A stretch of 64,000 nucleotides of DNA from Halobacillus litoralis (GTDB lineage: Bacteria; Bacillota; Bacilli; Bacillales; Halobacillaceae). The stretch covers positions 496,001 to 560,000 of the forward strand of contig NZ_JAIVAJ010000001.1 of the NCBI RefSeq assembly GCF_020171725.1. The letters are read 5' to 3'. The notes under the pieces were generated by a model. It searched no databases and was not told the origin of the DNA. It worked only from the letters and a program-made list of their open reading frames with translations. Positions 15,654 through 25,405 of the stretch are shown here, in pieces (positions within the stretch are counted from its first letter, which is position 1; the number at the start of each line of letters is the position of its first letter). The translations under genes and the position numbers were made by a program.

Positions 15654-18595
15654 TATTTCTTCACCTGACTTCCCGGAAATTGATAGTCTTCCCGTTTCCA
15701 CTTATCTTCTACACGCACACTGATTTGAGGTACTGGATTTCCTCTGCGGTGATTATTTGGTGGAATAGGTGATTTCCCTTTCTTTTTCAAAACTTTCATC
15801 TTCACAGCAATCTCTTTATAGGCAGGTGTATTCGTATCTTTATCGACACGGTTATCCGTCAGGAAGTTAACGGCTGATTTGCCGTTATCATTAAGAGGCA
15901 GGAAGATTTCTTTCCCTTTTACTCGATCCGTAACGGTGACCACTCCGGTTGCGTGGCCGGCTTTAGAGATCAGCTTCACTTCTGCTCCTTCTTCGATCCC
16001 GCGCTCTTTCGCAAGTTCTTCAGACACTTCTATAAACGCATTAGGGGTTTTTCTTCTTATCCCCTCTGATTTATACGTCATGTTGCCTTCATGGAAGTGT
16101 TCCAGTAAACGACCATTGTTTACGTGGAGATCAAATTCATCATCTATATCGTATTGTAATTCAAATTCTAACGGGAATAACTTCGCCTTCTTGTCGTCAA
16201 ACGGAAAGCCGTCTGTGAATAAGAGAGGTTCATCTGTTCCATCTGCCTGCACCGGCCACTGAAGCGAATTGTACCCTTCTAACCGGCCGTAATGGACACC
16301 AGCAAACATTTCGGCAAGTCCAGCAGCTTCCTCCATAATTTCAGATGGATGGGAATAGCTCCAATCAAAGCCGAGCTCTTTGGCTATCAGTTGCATAATC
16401 TGCCAGTCAGGCTTTGTTCCTTCCAGAGGTTCTAAAGCTTTGTAAAGACGCTGGATTCGACGCTCTGTATTGGTGAAGGTACCATCTTTCTCAAGACTTG
16501 GTGACGCCGGAAGAACAACATCTGCGTACTCAGCCGTTTTCGTAAGGAATAAATCCTGTACGATAAATAAATCCAGCTTCTCAAAAGCAGAAGTGACATA
16601 GTTGATGTTTGCATCAACAATACCTGTATCTTCCCCCATTACATACATGGCAGACAACTCACCTTCATGGATGGCTTCGATCATCTGGTGATTGTCCTTC
16701 CCTGTACCCTCCGGTAATTCGACACCCCATGCCTTCTCATATTTAGTTCGTACTTTCTCGTCCTCCGTACTTTCATAGCCAACGTAGAAATTCGGCATGC
16801 TTCCGAAATCACTGCACCCTTGTACATTGTTATGACCGCGCAACGGATAAGCACCTGTGCCCGGCTTCCCATAGTTCCCTGTAATGAGCAGCAGGTTCGA
16901 AATGGCCGTACTCGTGTCGGACCCTCTCATATGCTGCGTCACACCCATGGCCCAGCAGACGGCTACCGAATCAGCTTCTGCAATCGTCACAGCCAGTTTC
17001 TTTAACTCTTCAACTGAGATTCCTGTCATTTCTGACGCATATTCCATTGTAAACGGCTCCAGGCTCACACGATACTCTTCAAATCCGTTCACCCATTCCT
17101 CCAGGAAAGAGCGGTCTTCCATTTCGTGGTCTAGAATGTACTTCGTCACGGCTGATAACCATACTAAGTCTGTTCCGGATTTAGGTTGGAAGAACTTATC
17201 AGAGCGCTTCGCCATTTCATGTTTCCTCAAATCAAATACGTATAGTTTCTGACCGAATAGCTTCTGTGAGCGCTTGATTCTCGAAGCAAGCACAGGATGA
17301 GATTCAGCTGTGTTGGAACCAATCGTCATAACGAGTTCTGCTGAAGCAATGTCATCGATTGATCCGGAATCCCCACCATGCCCAACAGTACGGAAAAGCC
17401 CCTTCGTAGCTGGAGTCTGGCAATAGCGTGAGCAATTATCGATGTTGTTCGTCCCAATGACCTGACGGGCGAGCTTCTGCATAAGGAATGACTCCTCATT
17501 GGTTGCCTTTGAAGAAGAGATGAATCCGAGGTGGTCGGGTCCCTTTTCTTCTCTAATTTCCTTCATCCGGTTTGCAACAAAGGAAATGGCCTCATGCCAT
17601 TCCACTTCTTCAAAATGATCCCCTTTTCGCAATAAAGGTTTCTGAAGGCGCTCATCACTATTCACATAGTCCCAGCCAAACTTTCCTTTCACACAAGTTG
17701 AAATCCCATTGGCAGGAGACTGCGGGTGAGGCTCGACCTTCAACACTTCACGATCTTTCGTCCAAACATCAAATGAGCAGCCTACGCCACAGTACGTACA
17801 TACCGTCTTCGTTTTCTTGATCCTTGATTCTCTCATTTCAGCCTCTGTGTCAGACACTGCAAATAAAGGTCCGTAACCTGTTTCCACCTTTTTTGTTAGC
17901 TCAATCATGGATTTGAGAATTCCGGGTTTTTGATCGGTCAAGAATCCCGCTTTGCCCTCCATCCCCTTCTCCATCATGGCATTACAAGGACATACCGTTG
18001 AACACTGTCCACAATTGACACATGAAGATTGATCGATTGGTACATCGTTGTCCCAGATCACTCGCGGTTCTTGTCGCTCCCAGTCAATCGTCAGCGTTTC
18101 ATTCACTTGAACGTCTTGGCATACTTCTACACAACGACCGCACAGGATACATTGATCCGGATCGTATCGATAGAATGATCCGGATTCATCTTTATTGTAT
18201 GGGGTTGGCTGGAAGGGTCTGGATTGATGCTCGAGTCCAAATTCAGCCATCGTATTATGAATCTCACATGAGCCGTTATTGTAATCACAAACTGTACAGT
18301 ACAGCTCATGCTTCTCTAATATCCGATCAATTGCCTCCTTCTGTGATTTATGTACATGAGGCAGTTCGGTTTGTATACTCATTCCAGATGTTACAGTTTG
18401 ACCACATGCACGGACAAGCTCACCATTCACCTGTACAATGCATGTGTCACAGGTTTGAATGGATCCAAGTGTCTCTGTATAGCAAATAGAAGGAACACTG
18501 CTTCCCGATGCTTGAATCAATTCAAGCAGATTTTGCCCCGGCTCTCCAAGATACTCTTTTCCATTTATCGTAACAATCGTATGATCACGTTCCAT
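15653..18595 (-). CDS. yrhE: Formate dehydrogenase large subunit, molybdopterin, Cys type (YrhE-like)
   Basis: Oxidises formate to CO2 at a bis-MGD molybdenum/tungsten centre. The ATG at 18595 has AGGAGG 11 bases upstream and gives exactly the 980 residues of B. subtilis YrhE. Domains: N-terminal [2Fe-2S] ferredoxin (C38, C49, C52, C64), a His-Cys [4Fe-4S] (H96, C100, C103, C110), two ferredoxin-type [4Fe-4S] sites (C149/152/155/159 and C192/195/198/202), the catalytic-domain [4Fe-4S] (C266, C269, C273, C301), then the molybdopterin domain with C392 in S-R-Y-C-Q-T-P-A as the metal ligand in place of selenocysteine, and a C-terminal molydopterin-binding domain. It overlaps fdhD by 11 bases. 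Confidence 0.95.
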   Translation of the reverse strand: MERDHTIVTINGKEYLGEPGQNLLELIQASGSSVPSICYTETLGSIQTCDTCIVQVNGELVRACGQTVTSGMSIQTELPHVHKSQKEAIDRILEKHELYCTVCDYNNGSCEIHNTMAEFGLEHQSRPFQPTPYNKDESGSFYRYDPDQCILCGRCVEVCQDVQVNETLTIDWERQEPRVIWDNDVPIDQSSCVNCGQCSTVCPCNAMMEKGMEGKAGFLTDQKPGILKSMIELTKKVETGYGPLFAVSDTEAEMRESRIKKTKTVCTYCGVGCSFDVWTKDREVLKVEPHPQSPANGISTCVKGKFGWDYVNSDERLQKPLLRKGDHFEEVEWHEAISFVANRMKEIREEKGPDHLGFISSSKATNEESFLMQKLARQVIGTNNIDNCSRYCQTPATKGLFRTVGHGGDSGSIDDIASAELVMTIGSNTAESHPVLASRIKRSQKLFGQKLYVFDLRKHEMAKRSDKFFQPKSGTDLVWLSAVTKYILDHEMEDRSFLEEWVNGFEEYRVSLEPFTMEYASEMTGISVEELKKLAVTIAEADSVAVCWAMGVTQHMRGSDTSTAISNLLLITGNYGKPGTGAYPLRGHNNVQGCSDFGSMPNFYVGYESTEDEKVRTKYEKAWGVELPEGTGKDNHQMIEAIHEGELSAMYVMGEDTGIVDANINYVTSAFEKLDLFIVQDLFLTKTAEYADVVLPASPSLEKDGTFTNTERRIQRLYKALEPLEGTKPDWQIMQLIAKELGFDWSYSHPSEIMEEAAGLAEMFAGVHYGRLEGYNSLQWPVQADGTDEPLLFTDGFPFDDKKAKLFPLEFELQYDIDDEFDLHVNNGRLLEHFHEGNMTYKSEGIRRKTPNAFIEVSEELAKERGIEEGAEVKLISKAGHATGVVTVTDRVKGKEIFLPLNDNGKSAVNFLTDNRVDKDTNTPAYKEIAVKMKVLKKKGKSPIPPNNHRRGNPVPQISVRVEDKWKREDYQFPGSQVKK

Positions 18596-19424
18596 CCGCG
18601 TCAATTCCTCCTTTTTCCGATACAGGGAGCGCTCTTTCCCCACTCCTCATCAGGCGCTCTGGATGAGTATAAACATTCATCCTTTCCTCTCTGACAAATC
18701 CCACAGCCGTGATATTCAGATCCATAGCTAATTGCAAGGCAAGATCCGTCGGAGCGGACTTAGAAAGAAGCAGGCCTATTCCCATTTTTGATACTTTCAG
18801 AAGGACTTCTGATGAAATCCTGCCACTGAATAAAATAAGGTGGTCGGACTTAGATACTCTATGTTGAATCATATATCCGAATAATTTATCTAACGCATTG
18901 TGTCGTCCAATATCCGAGAATGCTATTTGCAGGTTATCAGTCGTAGCCAAAGCGGCTTGGTGGACACCCCCTGTACGCTTAAACGTGTGGGCTGATTTCT
19001 GAAATGCGCTCATCAGTCGGGTACACTCTTCAGGGGCTATCTTCAATTGGTTCATGACGGTTCTCGCTGTTTTTGCATCACTTTCGAAATAAAAGGCCCT
19101 GCTCTTTCCACAACAAGAGCCGATCCACCGTTTATCGTGTGAGGTCGTTACCGTCCATTCTTTCGTGAGTTCAGTGTAAGCAAAGCCTGTCTCTTCATCA
19201 ATCGATAATGATTCGATTTCCTGCCTGCCTCTTATGACACCTTCTGATGCCAAAAAACCGATGACTAAATACTCCAGATCATTCGGACTGCAAACCATCG
19301 TGGCAAATTCACGACCATTCACAACAACTGTAAGCGGGTACTCAACCGCAATTTCATCTGTCAAAAAGTCTTCCTCTCCTGAATGGAATTGAACAATTCC
19401 CCAATTTCGAGTCTCTTCTCCCAT
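18585..19424 (-). CDS. fdhD: Formate dehydrogenase sulfurtransferase FdhD
   Basis: Carries sulfur to the molybdenum cofactor, which formate dehydrogenase needs for activity. 279 residues from ATG 19424 with GGAGG four bases upstream, a little tight; an in-frame ATG at 19448 is the alternative. The active-site loop is S-C-C-G-K-S (C104, C105), with the family blocks [29 protein letters not shown] and F-S-G-R-I-S-S-E. First gene of the fdhD-dehydrogenase-DUF1641 operon; the dehydrogenase start lies inside its 3' end. Confidence 0.95.
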   Translation of the reverse strand: MGEETRNWGIVQFHSGEEDFLTDEIAVEYPLTVVVNGREFATMVCSPNDLEYLVIGFLASEGVIRGRQEIESLSIDEETGFAYTELTKEWTVTTSHDKRWIGSCCGKSRAFYFESDAKTARTVMNQLKIAPEECTRLMSAFQKSAHTFKRTGGVHQAALATTDNLQIAFSDIGRHNALDKLFGYMIQHRVSKSDHLILFSGRISSEVLLKVSKMGIGLLLSKSAPTDLALQLAMDLNITAVGFVREERMNVYTHPERLMRSGERALPVSEKGGIDADGT

Positions 19425-19527
19425 ATACCCTCCTTTACTCCACCTCATAATAGTTTCTAATTTACCTTTATTGGAAAGAATCAAACATGATCAATCGATT
19501 ATATTTTTCAGTACGAAATCCTGATTT

Positions 19528-19555
19528 AAAAAAACAGGCAGCTTCAAGCTACCTG
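19528..19555 (-). terminator. Terminator of the ArsR-type gene
   Basis: On the minus strand CAGGTAGCTT pairs with AAGCTGCCTG (one G-U pair), followed by seven Ts. It overlaps the stop codon of the regulator. Confidence 0.85.
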
Positions 19556-20139
19556 TTGACCATCACCGGCCACATCTCTACCGGATTTCTTTCATATTGA
19601 TTGTTCTCACGATACATGAATTGATGCATGATCCACTCTCGTCGAACGGTTGCAAAATCATCAAAGAAGGTTCGAATGTAATCGTTCAATTCTTTTTCCT
19701 CATATACTTTTCCATTTTCTAAGCCTTGGACAAAATACGATAATACGACAAGTTTTTTCTTCAACTGTGAAGGAAGCTGCTTCAGCCTGTCTTCGTCTGT
19801 AATAAAGTTATTCAGGACTTTTTCCTTTTCTTTGTCTGTCATTTCCATTTCTTTCTTCAACACTGTCTGATCATCTCCTATTCGTAGAACTGCAGTAGCT
19901 GTGGATTCCAGTTTACTCTCATTCAAGTAATAATAAATGGTGTTTCGGTCTCTCCGTGTGTAGACGACTCCGGCATCCTTCAGCTTCTTTAAATGATGAC
20001 TGATGGTTGGAGCGCTTAAGCTCAACCTTTCCGCAAGCGCCTGACCGTGAAGGGAGCCATTTCGAAGCAGAGCAATGATCCGCAGCCTTGTCGGATCCCC
20101 CAATGCTTTGTGAAATGAAACCATTTTTTCAAGCTGCAT
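19549..20139 (-). CDS. ArsR-family transcriptional regulator with C-terminal DUF2087 domain
   Basis: DNA-binding repressor of 196 residues from ATG 20139 (AGGAGG six bases upstream; a GTG at 20145 sits in that site). Residues 1-85 form the winged helix: L-G-D-P-T-R-L-R-I-I-A-L-L, the recognition helix L-S-A-P-T-I-S-H-H-L-K-K-L, and the wing R-D-R-N-T-I-Y-Y-Y. The C-terminal half ends in the DUF2087 pattern E-K-E-L-N-D-Y-I-R-T-F-F-D-D-F-A-T-V-R-R with an M-Y-R motif. No arsenic-type CxC metal site is seen. The inverted repeat upstream suggests autoregulation. The target gene is not adjacent in an obvious way. Confidence 0.88.
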   Translation of the reverse strand: MQLEKMVSFHKALGDPTRLRIIALLRNGSLHGQALAERLSLSAPTISHHLKKLKDAGVVYTRRDRNTIYYYLNESKLESTATAVLRIGDDQTVLKKEMEMTDKEKEKVLNNFITDEDRLKQLPSQLKKKLVVLSYFVQGLENGKVYEEKELNDYIRTFFDDFATVRREWIMHQFMYRENNQYERNPVEMWPVMVNR

Positions 20140-20167
20140 AAACACCCTCCTAATTTGATGACTTACT

Positions 20168-20187
20168 AATTAGATAATAATCTAATT
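20168..20187. promoter_or_regulatory. Inverted repeat upstream of the ArsR-type gene
   Basis: AATTAGAT, 4-base spacer, ATCTAATT: perfect 8-base arms ending 29 bases before the start codon. The AT-rich imperfect dyad and position fit an autoregulatory ArsR-family operator. Confidence 0.6.
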
Positions 20188-20272
20188 TCAAATATTAGTC
20201 AAACCATTTTCGTAACCTTGTCGTTCTTCTCGTATAGAACAGCCGTATTGGCATGCTTTGAAATCAACAAAA

Positions 20273-20307
20273 AAACCTGAAATCCAACTTTTTTGGATTT
20301 CAGGTTT
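20273..20307 (-). terminator. Terminator of the NlpC/P60 gene
   Basis: A 15-bp stem (AAACCTGAAATCCAA and complement) with a 5-base loop; on the minus strand it runs into seven Ts. Confidence 0.88.
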
Positions 20308-20332
20308 AATTGATTTGCTTTACGGTTAATTA

Positions 20333-21364
20333 TTAATGAGAAGTAGTTTGAATACCATTATAAACTGCTACAGAGAAGTCCATACGGGAAGCATCTGTTT
20401 GTCCATCGTAAGAGTTAGTTTCATAGATACCTGTACGGTCGATGGCGTTCATAAGGCTCATCTCATGGAAATAGTTCGTGTTTTCCGTAATATCTTTGTA
20501 AATCATATCCTGGTTTGAAACAGGGTGATTCTCAAGTTCGAAAGCTCTAGCAACGATAAGCGCCATCTCAGTTCTAGTCATCTGTTTCTCCGGCTTGAAT
20601 GTTCCGTCCGGGAATCCTTTGATAATTCCTGCTTTTTGGATAGCAAGAATGTCTTCATAGAAGCGTTCTCCCTGGGATACATCACTGAATGCCGTGGATC
20701 CAGAAGCATCAAGGTTTAGATAACGGTTCATGATTGCTGCAGCCTGTTCTCTCGTAATCGAATCATCAGGGCGGAAAGTTCCATCTGTATAACCGTTGAT
20801 AATGTCTTCATCTGTCATCAATTTAATCGCTTCAAAAGCTGCGTGCTTTTTGGAGAGGTCTGTGAACCAACCGGATTCTTTAGACCCTTCGGATTCGTTT
20901 GCGTTAGCCGTGTTGAAGTTCGTAACACGCTTAGCCCCCGCATATTTTGGTCCCCAGTAAGAAGAGCTTAGAGAATCGATAGCAATCCCTCTACTAGATG
21001 TAGCACTAATCATATTGTTGTCCCCGATATAAATTCCAACATGTGAAATTCCAGAACGATACGTCCCCTTGAAGAATACTAAATCTCCTACTTGCAAGTC
21101 CGACTTACTTACAGAAGAACCTGCACTCCACTGTGACAACGTTGTACGTGGAAGGGATATTCCCATCTGATCATAAACATATGACGTATAACCGGAGCAA
21201 TCAAACCCATGTGGAGTCGTTCCACCGAATGAGTAGGGTACACCTATGTATTGCTTAGATACTTCTAATAGTTTTGACTGCGTTGAAGCAAAAACATCTT
21301 TGGCTGGCATCAATACTAACAACAAAACAGAAACGAGCGACAACAAATAAAGCTTTCTAACCAA
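20333..21364 (-). CDS. NlpC/P60 peptidoglycan endopeptidase with SLH domains
   Basis: Secreted wall hydrolase that cuts stem peptides (D-Glu to diamino acid bond in this family). 343 residues from a TTG start behind GGAGAGTGG. Signal peptide 1-26 ending V-F-A; NlpC/P60 domain about 28-150 with nucleophile C56 in F-D-C-S-G-Y and H108 in G-I-S-H-V-G-I-Y; then two clear S-layer homology repeats (M-T-D-E-D-I-I-N-G-Y-T-D-G-T-F and I-I-K-G-F-P-D-G-T-F) and a third degenerate one, which tether it to pyruvylated wall polymer. The repeat I-T-R-E-Q-A-A / M-T-R-T-E-M-A is diagnostic. Monocistronic. Confidence 0.93.
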   Translation of the reverse strand: MVRKLYLLSLVSVLLLVLMPAKDVFASTQSKLLEVSKQYIGVPYSFGGTTPHGFDCSGYTSYVYDQMGISLPRTTLSQWSAGSSVSKSDLQVGDLVFFKGTYRSGISHVGIYIGDNNMISATSSRGIAIDSLSSSYWGPKYAGAKRVTNFNTANANESEGSKESGWFTDLSKKHAAFEAIKLMTDEDIINGYTDGTFRPDDSITREQAAAIMNRYLNLDASGSTAFSDVSQGERFYEDILAIQKAGIIKGFPDGTFKPEKQMTRTEMALIVARAFELENHPVSNQDMIYKDITENTNYFHEMSLMNAIDRTGIYETNSYDGQTDASRMDFSVAVYNGIQTTSH

Positions 21365-21576
21365 CTGATTCCACTCTCCATTCCCCAGATTTCAATCTAT
21401 TTTTCTCTTTTTTCTCTGGAACTAGTGTAACAAAGAAATAGAGCTTTGAATTTTACGGTTATATTACAACTATGTATCAAAAGAAACAAAGATCGACACC
21501 ATCTCGTTTCAATCCTATTAATTTGTTCTCAAAAAACGCGCTATATCAACTTTCAAAACTGTTACAAAGAGATAAC

Positions 21577-21612
21577 AAAAGCTCAAGCCTACTGTAATAG
21601 ACTTGAGCTTTT
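21577..21612. terminator. Terminator of thiT
   Basis: AAAAGCTCAAG and complement with a 14-base loop, T-rich on both strands; it begins just after the thiT stop. Confidence 0.8.
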
Positions 21613-21616
21613 TTCG

Positions 21617-22183
21617 TTACAACGTAATTAATTTAGGACGTTTATATAGTAGTAAAGCCAAAATGACCGTACTCAATAAGAAGCTTGGGAGCATGTAGCC
21701 TCCATTGTAAACTAAAGAATATAACCAGACTGGCTGCCCCTCAGGTGCCAGGGACCCATAAAACCACAGTCCTGCAAAGAAGTGACCTGCAAACCGCAGA
21801 AAACTCCCGATGAGCCCGCCTAAGAAAATGAGCGTAATCATTCTTTTAACATGCTTGGACTCAATTGCTTTTCTCATCGGATAAGCAACAATCCCCGCAA
21901 AGCCAAGTACTCCAAAGGCAACCACATAGTCTAGCAGGGTTTGGAAGATCGTTACGATGTAAGCCCCTGTCAAAATTTGATAGAATCCGAACAGAACGCC
22001 TGTCGTAATCCCGCCTTTTAACCCCCAACGGAAAGCCATTAGAAATACGGGTATCATTGAAAAAGATACAGACCCACCCTGCGCCCATACTTTAAATGAT
22101 AGAAACGGAATGACATCAAGCAGCAAAGCTAATGCAGCAAATATTGCGACCTCCACCAAAAATAGAATTTTTCGATTCCCCAT
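21617..22183 (-). CDS. thiT: Thiamine ECF transporter S-component
   Basis: Membrane-embedded thiamine-binding subunit that docks on the shared EcfT-EcfA module. 188 residues from ATG 22183, with GGAGG 8 bases upstream. The frame is open further upstream, but that DNA is the TPP riboswitch and its terminator. Six membrane helices; family marks are the amphipathic V-W-A-Q-G-G-S-V-S-F-S-M-I-P segment and the F-R-W-G-L-K-G-G loop, with the aromatic W-L-Y-S-L-V-Y-N-G-G-Y site near the C-terminus that stacks on thiamine. Equivalent to B. subtilis YuaJ. Expressed when thiamine pyrophosphate is low. Confidence 0.95.
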   Translation of the reverse strand: MGNRKILFLVEVAIFAALALLLDVIPFLSFKVWAQGGSVSFSMIPVFLMAFRWGLKGGITTGVLFGFYQILTGAYIVTIFQTLLDYVVAFGVLGFAGIVAYPMRKAIESKHVKRMITLIFLGGLIGSFLRFAGHFFAGLWFYGSLAPEGQPVWLYSLVYNGGYMLPSFLLSTVILALLLYKRPKLITL

Positions 22184-22205
22184 TGCACATCCTCCTTTTT
22201 TGCAT

Positions 22206-22259
22206 AAAAAAAGCAATGCCAAAAGGGGAGCTTCCTGATGGGAGATCCCGTTCCATTGC
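22206..22259 (-). terminator. Regulatory terminator of the thiT leader
   Basis: Minus-strand GCAATG at the 5' side pairs with CATTGC, with a partly paired interior (GGGATCTCCC, GGGG/CCCC), then seven Ts. It lies between the aptamer and the start codon, so the riboswitch probably works by premature termination. Confidence 0.8.
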
Positions 22260-22269
22260 GCCATCAAAA

Positions 22270-22361
22270 AAGCCACCATTCCTACGCCAGTACTAACTGA
22301 CAGGTTCGAAGGGTCTGAACAAACGTCCACTCTCAGCCTAACGGCTCCCCCTGAAGGCTAT
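22270..22361 (-). ncRNA. TPP (THI-box) riboswitch
   Basis: Minus strand shows the conserved THI-box parts in order: GGGGGAGCC, G-C-T-G-A-G-A-G (the CUGAGA pyrimidine-sensing loop), then ACCCTTCGAACCTG, and the closing TGGCGTAGGAA. A P1 pairing AGCC/GGCT closes it. It controls thiT through the following terminator. Confidence 0.95.
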
Positions 22362-22425
22362 TCATTACTTTTTTAAACTTCGTTATAAGTATACAACATC
22401 TTCTATTTTCTGACAATCATTGAAC

Positions 22426-23172
22426 CTATTCACTGGACATCGTCTTCGTGTATCTCTGGAAAAATTCCAAACTACGCTCGATGATTAAGTCCTGATCGTA
22501 ATCCAGTGTCGCAACATGGTAACTATTTTCTAAATGAACTAGTTCTTTTCTCTCTGAAAAGACCGATTGAAAAATCATTTCTGAATTATGAGGCGGTACT
22601 ACATGATCTTCTTCCGACACAAATAATAAAAGAGGACAATGCACGGACGAAAGTTTCGATCTGACCCGTTCCATCAACTTCCGTAATTCGATGACGGAAG
22701 TGGTCGGAGTTCGATCGTACGTCAACTCTGCAGCCCCCTTCTTGATATCGGATCCGATTGAATCGATGAAGCGTTGCTCTGGGTCTATATGCGCTAATGT
22801 AGGAATATCCATAGCCGTATTGATGAGGACTCCACCTATGACTCGTTCAAATTCTGTCGCTGCCTCCAGCATTAACGTACCTCCCATGGAAAGTCCTACA
22901 ACAAAAACAGCATCACACCGTCCTAACAACCAGTCCATCGCATCTTTCGTCGAATTGATCCAATCCTCGTAAGTGGTTGTCTCCAGGTCTTCAACTCCTG
23001 TACCATGACCTTTCAACCTCGGTGCCATCACGGTATAGCCTTCTCTTGCATAAGCTTCCACTAACGGGCGGATACTTTGTGTCGTTCCAGTAAAGCCATG
23101 ACACACTAATATACCGATCTCATTACCTGCGTATTTCAATTCTTCTGCTCCGGTCATCACCTTTTGTTCCAC
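22426..23172 (-). CDS. Alpha/beta hydrolase, carboxylesterase/monoacylglycerol lipase type
   Basis: Cytoplasmic esterase for short-chain or monoacylglycerol esters, of the Geobacillus Est30 type. 248 residues from a GTG start with GGAGGGG upstream. Oxyanion motif C-H-G-F-T-G-T (24-30), nucleophile S95 in G-L-S-M-G-G, catalytic D189 in S-E-E-D-H, H219 in S-Y-H-V. The cap between residues 120 and 170 is small, as in Est30. Monocistronic. In many Bacillales the paralogue sits next to secG-rnr; that context is absent here. Confidence 0.9.
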   Translation of the reverse strand: MEQKVMTGAEELKYAGNEIGILVCHGFTGTTQSIRPLVEAYAREGYTVMAPRLKGHGTGVEDLETTTYEDWINSTKDAMDWLLGRCDAVFVVGLSMGGTLMLEAATEFERVIGGVLINTAMDIPTLAHIDPEQRFIDSIGSDIKKGAAELTYDRTPTTSVIELRKLMERVRSKLSSVHCPLLLFVSEEDHVVPPHNSEMIFQSVFSERKELVHLENSYHVATLDYDQDLIIERSLEFFQRYTKTMSSE

Positions 23173-23227
23173 ACAAAGCCCCTCCTCTCATGTTGACTCT
23201 ACCCTTTTCAGCTGATTGTAAAAACCG

Positions 23228-24058
23228 TTAAGAAAATAAATTCTTCAGCACGAGGCGTTCAAACCATCGCCATGGCAGTAAACGTTTCAAGATAAGGGTG
23301 CCCTTAGCACTCCGACCTACAGGGTAACGCAGTTTAGATACGGAAGATTGCGAAGCTAGACGAGCCATCAACTCAGCCACTTTGTCAGGGTCTCCGTGCG
23401 ATTGGCTTTCGAGAGTCCTCCATAGCTTTTGGAAATAAAACGCGTAAGGAGAGTCGGGTTGAGTGACGGCATCTGAAAGTTCCATTCCGGTGGACCATAT
23501 ATTGGTCTGAAATGAGCCGGGTTCAATGAGTGCCACATCAACTCCAAACGGCTTCATTTCGAGGCGGAGGCTCTCTGTCCACCCTTCCAATGCATATTTA
23601 GATGATACATAAGGGCTCAATCCAGGAAACCCTATTCTCCCACTGATACTACTTACGTTGATGATCTTCCCACTCGCTTGTTCACGCATCTTCGGAAGAA
23701 CGACCTGTGTAACGCCTATGAGCCCGAATAAATTGGTCTCAAACTGCCTGCGATAGTCCTCGACAGATACTTGTTCGACAAAACCACCAATGGCGAAACC
23801 GGCATTATTAATCAAAATGTCCACTTTTCGTAGTTTTTGGACCCGATCGCTGAACGCTGCGATTGATACGGGGTCCGTGACATCCAGCTGCCAGAAGTCT
23901 ATGTTATTTCTCACAACTTCAGCACACGTGTCATAGACAGACGCTTTATGTAAGTCCCTCATCGTTGCGATGACGCGAAAACCTTTTTCAGCACACTTCA
24001 CAGCCGTCAGGTAACCAAAACCGCTGGATGCGCCGGTGATGATGATTGTTCCTTTCAC
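23228..24058 (-). CDS. Short-chain dehydrogenase/reductase
   Basis: NAD(P)-dependent oxidoreductase of the classical SDR fold. GTG start at 24058 after GGGAGGG, 276 residues. T-G-A-S-S-G-F-G binds the cofactor at 8-15, L-D-V-T-D binds adenine, then N-N-A-G, catalytic Ser in N-V-S-S-I-S-G, and Y-V-S-S-K with Tyr and Lys. The C-terminus after P-G-S-F-Q-T-N is long and basic, like retinol- or steroid-dehydrogenase-like SDRs. Substrate unknown. It is divergent from yfkAB, with an inverted repeat between the two genes. Confidence 0.88.
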   Translation of the reverse strand: MKGTIIITGASSGFGYLTAVKCAEKGFRVIATMRDLHKASVYDTCAEVVRNNIDFWQLDVTDPVSIAAFSDRVQKLRKVDILINNAGFAIGGFVEQVSVEDYRRQFETNLFGLIGVTQVVLPKMREQASGKIINVSSISGRIGFPGLSPYVSSKYALEGWTESLRLEMKPFGVDVALIEPGSFQTNIWSTGMELSDAVTQPDSPYAFYFQKLWRTLESQSHGDPDKVAELMARLASQSSVSKLRYPVGRSAKGTLILKRLLPWRWFERLVLKNLFS

Positions 24059-24126
24059 ATTGATCCCTCCCTTTTTTACTATTCTATCACGCCTTTCCTT
24101 TTTCAACTTATTTATGAATACTAGGT

Positions 24127-24149
24127 TTCTACCATGAATAATGGTAGAA
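24127..24149. promoter_or_regulatory. Inverted repeat between the SDR gene and yfkAB
   Basis: TTCTACCAT, GAATA spacer, ATGGTAGAA: perfect 9-base arms in the divergent intergenic region, 41 bases before the yfkAB start. The right arm contains a possible yfkAB -10 (TAGAAT, 24145-24150). Confidence 0.5.
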
Positions 24150-24190
24150 TGAAGGACGATTATTTATTATAGAAAGGAAGTTTCATTTTT

Positions 24191-25318
24191 ATGGAATCAG
24201 GTATGAAGCTTCAACCCTTGACTCCGAAGTTCGATCCTTGGGAAGCTTATATGGACGTTAAAGAACACGGTTCTATGACGTTATCAAATATTGAATTTAC
24301 AACAACCACCTTATGCAATATGAGGTGTGAGCACTGTGCAGTTGGATACACCCTCCAAGCTAAAGATCCGGAGGCTCTGCCGATGGAACTGATCACAAAG
24401 CGACTGGATGAAATTCCAGACCTCAGAACATTGAGCATCACTGGCGGAGAGCCGATGATGTCGAAGAAGTCGGTCGAAAACTACGTATTGCCCTTATTGA
24501 AGTATGCTCATTCGAGAGGCGTTCGAACCCAGATCAACTCGAACCTCACGCTTCCATACGAACGATACAAGTCCATCATCCCTTATTTGGACGTGCTACA
24601 TATTTCACACAACTGGGGAACGATTGATGAGTTCATCCACACAGGATTTGCCAGAATGGAGAAAAAACCTCCAGAAAAGAGCCGCAGGATGTTCTTTGAT
24701 CGAATGGTCGAGAATTCCCGGGCATTGTCTGAGGAAGGCGTTCTCGTTTCAGCTGAAACGATGTTAAACAAGCGTACGTTCCCTTATTTAGAAGATATCC
24801 ATGACCATATCCTTGAGATGAAATGCGCAAGACATGAAGTGCACCCGATGTACCCGGTTGATTTCGCGAGCAGCCTTGAGACATTGAGCCTCGACGAAAT
24901 GCGTGAAGGCATCGTTCGATTGCTTGACCACCGCGACCCTGATACGTGGATGTTGTTTGGTACCCTGCCTTATTATCCGTGCAGTACAAACGAAGACGAC
25001 CTCGCCCTTCTGAACAGACTGTACAAAGAGAAGAACGTAACCGTTCGTAACGACCCGGACGGGCGCTCAAGGTTGAACGTCAATATCTTCAGTGGGGACA
25101 TCATCGTAACAGACTTCGGGGATGAACCCGGGCTCGGGAACATTCAAAACACCAGTCTTCCAGACGCTTACCAGTCCTGGATGAATACAAAGACAGCCCA
25201 ATCACTGAATTGTCACTGTCCAGCTGTCGAATGCCTTGGGCCGAACGTACTCGTGAAAAATTCTTACTATCAAGATGTCGACTTTCAAAAGCGTTCTGCT
25301 AACATTTCAAAACCATAA
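24191..25318 (+). CDS. yfkAB: Radical SAM/CxCxxxxC motif protein YfkAB
   Basis: Radical S-adenosylmethionine enzyme of unknown substrate. 375 residues from ATG 24191 (AAAGGAAG upstream). The [4Fe-4S] motif C-N-M-R-C-E-H-C lies at 42-49, followed by S-I-T-G-G-E-P binding SAM, and the C-terminus has the defining C-H-C-P-A-V-E-C cysteine motif, probably a second cluster site as in SPASM-type proteins. The gene is intact and in one frame, unlike the first B. subtilis annotation that split it into yfkA and yfkB. Monocistronic with a very long terminator. Confidence 0.93.
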   Translation: MESGMKLQPLTPKFDPWEAYMDVKEHGSMTLSNIEFTTTTLCNMRCEHCAVGYTLQAKDPEALPMELITKRLDEIPDLRTLSITGGEPMMSKKSVENYVLPLLKYAHSRGVRTQINSNLTLPYERYKSIIPYLDVLHISHNWGTIDEFIHTGFARMEKKPPEKSRRMFFDRMVENSRALSEEGVLVSAETMLNKRTFPYLEDIHDHILEMKCARHEVHPMYPVDFASSLETLSLDEMREGIVRLLDHRDPDTWMLFGTLPYYPCSTNEDDLALLNRLYKEKNVTVRNDPDGRSRLNVNIFSGDIIVTDFGDEPGLGNIQNTSLPDAYQSWMNTKTAQSLNCHCPAVECLGPNVLVKNSYYQDVDFQKRSANISKP

Positions 25319-25345
25319 CAGCACAATCCCGTTAGGACGGTTCTA

Positions 25346-25405
25346 TATCTAAAAAGAAAAGTCCCATTCACTTTCACCAGTGAATGGGACTTTTCTTTTT
25401 AGATA
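25346..25405. terminator. Very long perfect terminator between yfkAB and the ZIP gene
   Basis: Arms of 27 bases, perfectly complementary, around the 6-base loop TTCACC. The core is AGTCCCATTCACT with A-rich and T-rich ends. It spans the stop codon of the ZIP gene (25399-25401) and acts on both strands. Confidence 0.92.

Noticed and set aside
24633..25070. 145-codon minus-strand frame inside yfkAB
   Set aside because: Antisense shadow of a conserved radical SAM gene.
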